Of a DNA stretch of 64,000 bases, positions 57,501-64,000 are shown piece by piece. Location of the stretch: NCBI RefSeq assembly GCF_000364225.2, contig NZ_AQFT02000001.1:5452001-5516000 (forward strand), given 5' to 3'. Position 1 is the stretch's first letter; every line of letters starts with the position of its first letter. Position numbers and translations under genes: made by a program. Origin of the DNA: Eubacterium plexicaudatum ASF492 (GTDB lineage Bacteria; Bacillota; Clostridia; Lachnospirales; Lachnospiraceae). A model generated the notes under the pieces. The model did not search any database. It had not been told where the DNA came from and saw only the letters and a program-made list of their open reading frames with translations.

Positions 57501-57636
57501 GACGGTTAACAGACAATTTGCACAGGCACGGATCTGCAATCTGCTGGAAGAGGATGAGACTGCGGCAGCAGTGAACGGAAACGTGGTGGATGTCGTACTG
57601 AAACCTTATGAAGTAGTGACAGTGAAACTGTCTTAA
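54550..57636 (+). CDS. Alpha-mannosidase, glycoside hydrolase family 38
   Basis: A 1028-residue cytoplasmic GH38 exo-alpha-mannosidase that removes mannose from imported N-glycan or mannan oligosaccharides. The zinc site starts with GHTHIDVAWWWT (about 239-250; His and Asp ligands), the nucleophile Asp lies in LPDVFGYSGALPQI (about 353), and a further His ligand in LNQFHDILPGSS. The C-terminal beta-sandwich domains are complete. ATG 54550 follows AAGGAGG. It is intact, unlike its neighbours on both sides, and has no signal peptide. Confidence 0.95.
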   Translation: MHFLDKRVNVICEELKKLKVKQKFPLDHWKYKEGTYIRPEEAMADQTPWADFDCSSMHWYGKDRHYCFQTSWKVPEELDGKRMWMHVSTQIDEWDDAKNPQFLLYVNGEVVQGIDMNHRDVFLRPQAAAGEELELVLIAYTGTLHTEFNLIVEMQEVDAAIEKLYYDLWVPLQAFTRMEEDDKTRRDIEEVLNTSVNFLDLRTPYSEAFYATLQEASDYIDRTLYTDMAGWQDVVATCIGHTHIDVAWWWTVAQTREKVGRSFATVLKLMEEYPNYRFMSSQPQLYAFFKERYPEMYEKIKERIKEKRWEPEGGMWVEADCNLTSGESLVRQFLHGKRFFKEEFGVDNRILWLPDVFGYSGALPQIMKKCGIDYFMTTKLAWNQFNKIPYDTMMWRGIDGTEVLTHLITTLGVHQPIKDYFTTYNGMLHPDAIMGGWMRYQNKNINNDILVSYGYGDGGGGPTREMLETSIRMEKGVKGIPKVRQEFARTYFDELKERVEGNKRLPVWEGELYFEYHRGTLTSMARNKRSNRKSELGLMDLELLGVLAADSVDYPVRELDDMWKLVLLNQFHDILPGSSIEEVYEVTKQEYEQLAAQLAELIGQRTKALSGTGEAVMIFNTTGKERNDVVNLGELDAAAVADSDGTVYPVQKTSDGSIAYVEHVPSKGYKSFVPTDAADQGCPFTLHTDHELETPFYTIRLDAQGMFTSIYDKENDREVVQEGERANLLRMYEDKPIYFDNWDIDIYYTEKFWDVDQIEQMEWTELGSVRAVLEITRKASNSVIRQKIIFYAKSRRIEFVTHVDWKEHQTLLKVHFPVAVHTDEATFDVQFGNLTRKTHQNTSWDVARFESCGQKWMDLSEGHYGVSLLNDCKYGHSVKDSNMALTLIKSGIEPNPVTDQEEHTFTYAIYPHAENWRAAGTVEEAYKLNQPLTAQLHAQAGKEYSLVSVDCPNVIIETVKQAEDGTGLIIRMYESENAYTKAKLTVNRQFAQARICNLLEEDETAAAVNGNVVDVVLKPYEVVTVKLS

Positions 57637-57705
57637 GTAACATTTGGATTCGGACTCTGTGCCTGATACGTTAAAAATATATGAAGATTGGGAGGAAAAG
57701 TCATA

Positions 57706-60067
57706 ATGAGAAGAAAGTGCCATGGAAAAGTACTGGCCGCTATTTTGCTGGCTGCATCCATGATGTCAGGACTTACCGCATGTGGAAATAAACCGAACAC
57801 ATCGGATAAGGATAAAGTAAACGAAGAAGTGACTACGGCTGATCAGGGAGAAGAAAGCACAGATTCTGAAAATTCGGAACAGGAAGGTTCCGGAGAGGAA
57901 ACTTCCGCAGCATATGCGCCGACAGAAGAAAATGATAACAAAGAGCTTACGATGAACCGTCAGCCGGAATCATCCTACTGGTTTCCGGCGCAGCTGCTGG
58001 AATGGAAAGCAGAAGAAGATGAAGATCTGATTTTTAATATCAGTACGGTTCCGCTGGCAGAACGTGTGCCGGTGGAAGAACTGGAGACGGTAAACGATAC
58101 ACAGAACAAAGATACAAAGGTTATGGCAGTGTCGATTATGAATGCCAGCACGAGCGGAAACGCACCGCACGGACTGAACAAAATGAATGCAAATACATTC
58201 TCATACTGGCAGTATGTAGACACGCTTGTGTATTGGGGCGGTTCCTCAGGTGAAGGTCTTATTGTAGCGCCAAGTCCGGACGTAGTTGATGCGGGCCATA
58301 AACACGGTGTAAAAGTGATCGGAACGGTATTTATGCCGCAGGCCGGACACGGCGGCAAGATGGAATGGCTGGACTTACTTTGCAGCCAATACCGTACAGG
58401 ATTTCTGGAAACAGGAAAACGGAATGTGGGTGAACGCGGCAGGAGATCCTTCTGCAGCTACGGAAGTAATGGATGACACAAAATGGAAAGGTGTGTCTAC
58501 GTATGTGACAGAGCGTACGGCGATTACAAAGCTGCCGTTTGTAACGAATTTCAGCACCGGAAACGGGTATGGATTTTACAAAAACGGGGAACAGATCAGT
58601 CTGCTTGACTGGAATAACCGCAGTATTTCGGATGCGCTGCCGACGTATCGGTATATTATTGAAGACGGAGAAGGCAATCAGCTTACGGCGGATTTGGATG
58701 TCGGAGATGCTTATTATGGAGGCAACAGCCTGATCGTACGCGGTACGATGAAAAAGGATGTGCCATCCACAATGAAGATGTACAGTGCGAAGCTTCCGGC
58801 CTGTGAACAGATGGTATTTACAACCGCTGCAAAGACAAAAGGAGCGGAAGTAGCGCTGGATGCCGTGCTGACGCTGGACGACGGTACGGAGGTTGTGCTG
58901 GAAGGAGATAAAAAAGCCGGAGAAGAATGGACGGTTATTTCTTATGATACGTCTGAGCTGGCCGGAAAGACCATCCGTACGATATCTTACCGGATGACTG
59001 CGGCAGAAGATGTGAGCGGTCTGCAGCTGCGTTTTGGAAATATTACGATGCTGGAGCCTGGCACCGAAGAAAAAGCGGTTATCAGTGATGTGCAGGTATT
59101 GGACAGTGAATTTGATGAAGATGCGATGTATGCAGGCGTACGCCTTTCCTGGAAATCGGATGTACAGGCGGATTACTATGAAGTATACCGCATCAATCAG
59201 GATGGTACAAAATCCCTGCTTGGCGTGTCCAATACGGAAAGCTTTTATATTAACACGCTGCCGCGTACGGATGAGACAAACAAATCAACCTTCCGTGTTG
59301 TGCCGGTCAATGCTTTGCAGGAAGAGGGTACGGGCAGTGACGTGACGATGGACTGGCCGGATAACAGCCTTCCAAAAGCTGCGTTTGCAGCAGATGTAAC
59401 GCTTGCAAAACCGGGAGATAAAATAACGTTTACAAGTCTTTGCTCTCCGAATACGGAAAAGGTAACATGGACATTAAAAGGTTCGGATACGGAAAGCGCC
59501 GAAGGCGATACCGTTACCGTATCTTATGCGCAAGAGGGTATCTATCCGGTTGCATTAAAAGCAGAAAATAGTTCCGGCAGTGCCGATGCAACTTCCGAAG
59601 TGTATATTATCATTACGAATAAAGCGTCTGACGGTCTGAAGCTACTGTCACAGGGAGCGGCAACAGAGGCAGATACATTTGTGAATGAAAACGAAGCGCC
59701 GGAGTTTGCAGTTGACGGCGACAAGTCAAAGAAATGGTGTGCAACGGGAAGCGCGCCGCATGAGATCACGATTGACCTTGGATCCGTACAGGCAGTAAGC
59801 GCGGTAGATGTCTATCATGCAGAAGCCGGCGGAGAAAGTGCGGATATGAATACAAAGTCTTATGCGATTTATACAAGTGAAGACGGTGCGGCATTTGAGG
59901 AAGTGAGAAGTGTTACGAAAAACACTGCAGGCAATACCCATGATGCATTTGCGCCGGTAAATGCGCAGTATGTAAAACTGGTGATCAACAAACCGACACA
60001 GGGAAGCGACAGTGCGGCACGTATTTACGAAGTAGAAGTCTATGGACTGAGTGAAAAATTGGATTAA
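57706..60067 (+). pseudogene. GH85 endo-beta-N-acetylglucosaminidase lipoprotein with its catalytic core deleted
   Basis: Exported enzyme that cuts the GlcNAc-GlcNAc core of N-glycans. The lipobox is LTAC (Cys 26), followed by a Glu/Ser-rich linker. The GH85 start is clear (YWQYVDTLVYWGGSSGEG, VIGTVFMPQAGHGGKMEWLD). At about 58,378-58,388 the reading jumps, with a frame change, to NTVQDFWKQENGMWVNAAGD, which is the far end of the barrel. Around 200 residues are gone, including the segment that carries the catalytic Asn/Glu in GH85. The rest is continuous to 60,067: Ig-like and FnIII-like domains, a PKD-like domain (about 59,390-59,610) and an F5/8-type C domain (about 59,640-60,060). Confidence 0.8.
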
Positions 60068-60115
60068 GCAGCAGAAAACAGTGTTTGATATGGCAGGAAA
60101 AGGAGCAGGAGCAAA

Positions 60116-62032
60116 ATGTCGGAAAAGTGTGAAAAAGTGATTATAGGAATTGATCTTGGCGGAACAGGAATCAAAATCGGCATAACGGATACGGATTATG
60201 AGATTGTTGCGCAGACGTCAATTCCGACACATGCAGAACGTCCTTTTACACAGATAGTTGCAGATATGGGGCATGCGGCGGTGCGGCTGCTGGAAGAAAA
60301 TGGCTTCATGATCGCAGATTGTCTTGGCGTTGGTGTAGGAAGTCCGGGAACGATTGACAGTGCGAATGGCGTCGTACTGTATTCCAATAATATCCGCTGG
60401 AGCAACGTACCGTTAGCGGCGGAGCTTGGAAAATATCTTCCGGTGCCGATCTATGTGAACAATGATGCCAACTGTGCGGCACTCGGAGAAACGATCAAAG
60501 GGGCTGCAAAAGGATGCGGGAACGCCGTGTTTTTAACACTCGGCACCGGCGTCGGCGGCGGAATTGTCATGAATGGCAGGATCTTTGAAGGCGGACATCC
60601 GGGCGGCGTGGAACTGGGACATATCCGGATTGCTTCGGAAGGAAGGATATGTACGTGCGGCAGAGAAGACTGTCTGGAAGCATATGCATCGGCAACGGCG
60701 CTGATTGAGGATGCGAAAACGATGATGCAGCGGTTTCCGAAATCCGTTCTCTGGCAGTTGTGTGAACACGATCCGGAACGGATGGATGCAAAAATGCCGT
60801 TCGATGCGGCGCAGGCAGGCGACACATGCGGACAGGCGCTCGTAGAGCGTTATATCCGATATCTGGCAGATGGCATTACGGATCTTGCAAATATTTTCCG
60901 GCCGGATATCGTTGTGCTCGGCGGGGGTATCAGTGCGCAGGGCACAACACTGACAGAACCGATCAGCCGTTACCTGAAACAAAACTGCTTTGGCGCTTCG
61001 GTCGCGCATGTGCCTGAAGTTGTCATTGCGCAAAATGGCAATGATGCCGGGATTATCGGTGCGGCAGGTCTTGTCGGAAATGTGAAAAAAGAGATCTTGT
61101 TTCTGGAACCGGTATGTACGGAAAATATCTGGGGCGGAAAACGCCTGAAACAGGAATTTCACTATTCGTCGGCAGGAGAGCAAACCGGCGAATGCTGGGG
61201 AATTTCCGCACATCCGAATGGAGACGGCACGGTTAAAAACGGCAGGTTTGCCGGAATGCATTTATCGGAAATATGGAAAAACTGTCCGCAGCTGTTCGGC
61301 AGCGACGGTACGAAAGAGTTTCCGCTGCTGGCTAAAATTATTGATGCCAGAGAAGATTTGAGCATTCAGGTGCATCCGGATGACAAATATGCAAACGTGC
61401 ATGAAAACGGTGCAAACGGAAAGACAGAGTGCTGGTATATTTTAGACTGTGAAGAACCGGCATCATTGGTGATCGGCCATAATGCCGGCTCAAAAGAAGA
61501 GATGGCGCAGATGATCGAAGAAGACAGGTGGGGAGAACTGCTTCGGGAAGTTTCGGTGCAAAAAGGAGATTTTATCTCGATTGAACCAGGAACCGTCCAC
61601 GCGATCAAAGGCGGCTGCCTTATCTTTGAGACACAGCAGAACAGTGATGTCACCTACCGTCTTTATGACTACGGCAGACTCAGCAACGGCAAGCCAAGAG
61701 AGCTGCATTTGGAAAAAAGCATGGACGTGATTCAGGTGCCGGCAAAAGCGACGGATAAATGCATCCGTTCCGCAGCCGAACTGCCGGTAAACCGGATGAA
61801 TCTGTTGCTGGACTGTGCTTATTTCAGCATTTATAAAATAGACGTTGCAGGAGAGGTACGTCTGGAGCAGACGGAGCCGTTTTTAGCGGTATCGGTGCTG
61901 GAAGGTGCAGGGTATGTGGATGAATATCCGGTTAAAAAAGGAGATCATCTGATTATTCCTGCAGGATATGGCAGTTTTTGCCTGAAAGGAAATATGATGC
62001 TGATGGCATCTACAAAAAAGAACGAACGATAA
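60116..62032 (+). CDS. ROK family sugar kinase fused to class I mannose-6-phosphate isomerase
   Basis: A 638-residue two-domain enzyme. Residues about 1-320 form a ROK kinase: ATP loop GIDLGGTGIKIGI, catalytic region YVNNDANCAALGE, GGHPGGVELGHI and zinc motif CTCGREDCLE. Residues about 322-638 form a class I ManA: FLEPVCTENIWGG, IQVHPDD, KTECWYIL and EPGTVHAIKGG hold the metal ligands. Together they would convert mannose to mannose-6-phosphate and then fructose-6-phosphate, the logical end of this locus. The join (GAAGLVGNVKKEILFLEPV) has almost no linker. A GTG at 61079 could be a former manA start, so the fusion may be recent or caused by a deletion. Confidence 0.88.
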   Translation: MSEKCEKVIIGIDLGGTGIKIGITDTDYEIVAQTSIPTHAERPFTQIVADMGHAAVRLLEENGFMIADCLGVGVGSPGTIDSANGVVLYSNNIRWSNVPLAAELGKYLPVPIYVNNDANCAALGETIKGAAKGCGNAVFLTLGTGVGGGIVMNGRIFEGGHPGGVELGHIRIASEGRICTCGREDCLEAYASATALIEDAKTMMQRFPKSVLWQLCEHDPERMDAKMPFDAAQAGDTCGQALVERYIRYLADGITDLANIFRPDIVVLGGGISAQGTTLTEPISRYLKQNCFGASVAHVPEVVIAQNGNDAGIIGAAGLVGNVKKEILFLEPVCTENIWGGKRLKQEFHYSSAGEQTGECWGISAHPNGDGTVKNGRFAGMHLSEIWKNCPQLFGSDGTKEFPLLAKIIDAREDLSIQVHPDDKYANVHENGANGKTECWYILDCEEPASLVIGHNAGSKEEMAQMIEEDRWGELLREVSVQKGDFISIEPGTVHAIKGGCLIFETQQNSDVTYRLYDYGRLSNGKPRELHLEKSMDVIQVPAKATDKCIRSAAELPVNRMNLLLDCAYFSIYKIDVAGEVRLEQTEPFLAVSVLEGAGYVDEYPVKKGDHLIIPAGYGSFCLKGNMMLMASTKKNER

Positions 62033-62044
62033 CGAACTATCTAA

Positions 62045-62075
62045 AAAATCTCTGCCGTCAGGCAGAGATTTTTTT
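62045..62075 (+). terminator. Terminator of the N-glycan operon
   Basis: AAAATCTCTGCC (62045-62056) pairs with GGCAGAGATTTT (62061-62072) around GTCA and continues in T's. Confidence 0.9.
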
Positions 62076-62164
62076 CCGGTTTTGCATTTTCTGTAACAGA
62101 TACAAAGATTTGCATAAACTGTTTTGTTTTTCTGCTTATAAATCTGCAAAATTGTATGAAAATA

Positions 62165-62193
62165 TTGATTTTGAGCGAATTGTCCGATATAAT
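62165..62193 (+). promoter_or_regulatory. Sigma-A promoter of the coiled-coil gene
   Basis: TTGATT (62165-62170), a 17-base spacer and a perfect TATAAT (62188-62193) lie 50 bases before the ATG at 62244. Confidence 0.65.
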
Positions 62194-62243
62194 GAATGCA
62201 GTTTATGTCGATCATGAGCAGATAAGAAAGCGAGGATGATAAA

Positions 62244-63524
62244 ATGGGACTTTGGAAGAACCTGAAATATGTATTATCAGACGAATGCAACGGATTGCTG
62301 CGCCTTCTGGTAGATCATTATAATAGAAGATCGGAAAAAAATGAAAAAAGCATTCGGGATATCCTTGTAAAGGTACAGCAGACACTGGATACGCAGGAAG
62401 TGCTGGATAATAACATGAGCGATTCTTATCAGGAGCTCCGGGACAATAAAGATGCGATCGAAAAGGTATCTACGCAGTGCGAATCCGTTTTTTCCCAATG
62501 TGAAACGATTGTATCACAGATCAGCCAGATGGAAACGGATGCGGCGTCCAGAGGACAGGAGATCGAGCAGATCATCGGACAGGAATTTGAAAAGCAGAAA
62601 GAAGAGATTAAAAAAGGCAATCAGATGCTGGCGGCCAGAATTCGGGAAGTGTACGGTTATCTGGAAGCTATGAATGAGCCGGATCCGGATGCGCCGAATG
62701 TGAATGATTTGCTGGCGCGCATTGATACGCTGGAACAGATCAATAAGGACTATGAAAATCAGCTGTCGGCTGTGCGCAAAGAGCTGGATGAGACAAAGCA
62801 GGCGTACGAAACGGCAGATAAAAACTATCAGGAAGAAAAGCGTAAGGCATTTCATCTGTCGAAGAAGCTGGTACAGGCAAATGACAAGATCGGTGATTTG
62901 CTGAACCGGATGAAAGACCGTTCGCTGGAACATATGCTGCAGAAAGATGATTCGGAAAATCCGTTTGTGATTACGGAAAATAAGGATAAGTATACGATTA
63001 CGGCTGCAAATATTCAGATTATGGTAACAAGATTTGCAAATACGTCGGTGCTGGATCAGTTTTTTGAATCCGTACCGGATTATGATCCGTATAAAAAAAT
63101 GTACAATCGTTATCAGAAAGACATTCGAACGACTGCCAGACAGTTCACACCGAAATCCGAACTGGAAGATGTCCTGCAGGCGTTTGTCAAAGTCGTACAG
63201 GATGATCTGATCGGAAGAATGGTAGAGGCATTGTACCGTAAGATGAAGACCGGAAAAGCGGAATATGAAGAAAAGCTGCTGGCCGCATTGAATCAATATC
63301 TGGAAGCAATAGGCTTTTACTGCAGAGATGAGCTGCATGTGGGAGAGATTTATGAGGAAAAAGACCTGAATGATATGGAATGTGTGGAAGAACGTCATAC
63401 GGAAGGAAAAGAACAGGGAGAAATTCTGGAAATTGAAACATATCCGTATTACATTAATTTTATTGATAAAAGTGGAAGAAGGAAAAAACTGTATATCAAA
63501 GGTTCTATGACGATCGCGGTGTAA
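62244..63524 (+). CDS. Hypothetical coiled-coil protein
   Basis: A 426-residue cytoplasmic protein I do not recognise. Residues about 30-230 are predicted by eye to be a long broken coiled coil (QQTLDTQEVLDNNMSDSYQE; LEQINKDYENQLSAVRKELD). The C-terminal 190 residues form a mixed domain (NPFVITENKDKYTITAANIQ, then TARQFTPKSELEDVLQAFVK) ending in a beta-rich tail (EIETYPYYINFIDKSGRRKK). The general plan recalls GrpE-like or structural adaptor proteins, but no family motif is seen. It has its own promoter and terminator. ATG 62244 has a GAGG site about 9 bases ahead. Confidence 0.8.
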   Translation: MGLWKNLKYVLSDECNGLLRLLVDHYNRRSEKNEKSIRDILVKVQQTLDTQEVLDNNMSDSYQELRDNKDAIEKVSTQCESVFSQCETIVSQISQMETDAASRGQEIEQIIGQEFEKQKEEIKKGNQMLAARIREVYGYLEAMNEPDPDAPNVNDLLARIDTLEQINKDYENQLSAVRKELDETKQAYETADKNYQEEKRKAFHLSKKLVQANDKIGDLLNRMKDRSLEHMLQKDDSENPFVITENKDKYTITAANIQIMVTRFANTSVLDQFFESVPDYDPYKKMYNRYQKDIRTTARQFTPKSELEDVLQAFVKVVQDDLIGRMVEALYRKMKTGKAEYEEKLLAALNQYLEAIGFYCRDELHVGEIYEEKDLNDMECVEERHTEGKEQGEILEIETYPYYINFIDKSGRRKKLYIKGSMTIAV

Positions 63525-63539
63525 GAAGAACAGAAGCAA

Positions 63540-63571
63540 GGGATTATCTTGAAAAAGATAATCCCTTTTTT
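63540..63571 (+). terminator. Rho-independent terminator
   Basis: GGGATTATCTT (63540-63550) and AAGATAATCCC (63555-63565) form a perfect 11-bp stem followed by T6. It lies just after the coiled-coil gene. Confidence 0.93.
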
Positions 63572-63589
63572 GTGGTGAAATGAAAATAT

Positions 63590-63829
63590 ATTGGGTGACC
63601 CAATAAAATCGGAATTCATTATGAATTATATACAAAAACAAGATAATTAAATCATGAAAATTGCTGATATTTTAAAAATAACTTGCAGTTTATGGAAACG
63701 GTGATATAATAAAATCATAAATTGGGTGACCCAATAAAAACAAAGTCACTTCATAAATTACTTAACGATACTATTATCTTGTTGATTTTCCAATTTGAAA
63801 AGTTATATCTGCAAATTGGGTCACCCAAT
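63590..63829 (+). promoter_or_regulatory. Three ATTGGGTSACCCAAT operators and promoter ahead of the lactate permease
   Basis: The 15-bp palindrome ATTGGGTGACCCAAT occurs at 63590-63604 and 63721-63735, and ATTGGGTCACCCAAT at 63815-63829. Between the first two lies a promoter, TTGCAG (63683-63688), 16 bases, TATAAT (63705-63710). The second palindrome covers the expected transcription start, a classic repressor position. A dimeric regulator, perhaps GntR/LldR-like, could loop between sites 131 and 94 bases apart. The regulator is not in the window. Confidence 0.75.
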
Positions 63830-63851
63830 AAGAAAGGTGGGGGAGGAAGGT

Positions 63852-64000
63852 TTGCTGTTACTGAATTTTTTGTTTGCAATGCTGCCGATTATCTGGCTGA
63901 TTACCGCATTAAGCGGACTGAAAATGGCAGGACACAAAGCCTGCGTGCTTGCATTGTTATTGACAATGGTTTTGGCAGCCGGTTATTGGAAATTAAATGC
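63852..64000 (+). CDS. L-lactate permease, N-terminal part (runs off the window)
   Basis: TTG 63852, close behind GGGAGGAAGG, opens a frame to the window end reading LLNFLFAMLPIIWLITALSG, then LKMAGHKACVLALLL, the typical start of LctP/LldP lactate permeases (NFLFALLPIIWLI-like). About 49 residues and nearly two membrane spans are visible. An earlier start is not excluded. Regulation through the three upstream palindromes would fit lactate induction. Confidence 0.75.
   Translation, partial: MLLLNFLFAMLPIIWLITALSGLKMAGHKACVLALLLTMVLAAGYWKLN

Overview
The window looks like a chromosomal segment of a gut-type Bacillota, most likely a Lachnospiraceae-like Clostridium relative. This is inferred from the gene order uvrC-hprK-(M18)-murB-rapZ-whiA, a type III glutamine synthetase (glnN), DegV, a TlpA / CD1871A-type CXXC / 4Fe-4S trio, many strong AGGAGG ribosome sites, and an S-layer-like protein whose signal peptide is of a type I associate with that family. 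No species can be named from the sequence alone.

Layout. (1) 0-17.5 kb, plus strand, housekeeping: DNA repair (uvrC), carbon control (hprK), wall synthesis (murB), rapZ, whiA, a lipid kinase, two MATE exporters, aldolase, glnN and a c-di-GMP phosphodiesterase. (2) 17.5-31.7 kb: DegV, a two-repeat cysteine mini-protein, a secreted FnIII/GH25 lysozyme, murI, a secreted transglutaminase-like protein, a frameshifted DUF6273-type membrane protein, the redox trio, a convergent XRE regulator, a frameshifted radical-SAM gene, a badly broken MBOAT/SGNH acyltransferase pair and carbamate kinase. (3) 32-36.6 kb: a 1508-residue S-layer-like surface protein. (4) 37.7-45.7 kb: an island of two unrelated families of Rpn-like PD-(D/E)XK nuclease genes. 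Family A has two direct tandem copies on the plus strand. Family B has three near-full copies, one truncated copy and one remnant in tandem on the minus strand. (5) A tRNA-Leu. (6) 46-62 kb: two sugar-uptake and glycoside-hydrolase loci. The first (ArsR-like regulator, ABC permeases, GH2, GH43) and the second (LacI regulator, LplB/YtcP-like permeases, GH38, GH85, ROK kinase fused to mannose-6-phosphate isomerase) fit glycan use. The second reads as an N-glycan/high-mannose pathway: chain release, alpha-mannose trimming, phosphorylation and isomerisation to fructose-6-phosphate. (7) 62-64 kb: a coiled-coil protein of unknown function and the start of an L-lactate permease behind three palindromic operators.

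The most interesting signal is the Rpn island. In both families a perfect or near-perfect Shine-Dalgarno (GGAGGT) lies inside the gene just ahead of in-frame ATGs, so the C-terminal third could be made as a separate small protein. This resembles the intragenic RpnS antitoxins known from E. coli Rpn genes. The small ORF carries a repeat array (8-residue EGRAEGHR or EGIEQGKR units) whose number differs from copy to copy. In copies whose nuclease half is broken or missing, the internal start and small ORF remain intact.

A caution runs through the window. At least nine single-base frame breaks, all fitting a missing base, and about five larger junctions (near 29,587, 46,545, 52,645, 53,880 and 58,385) interrupt otherwise recognisable genes. 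They may be real gene decay or assembly and consensus errors; only reads can tell.
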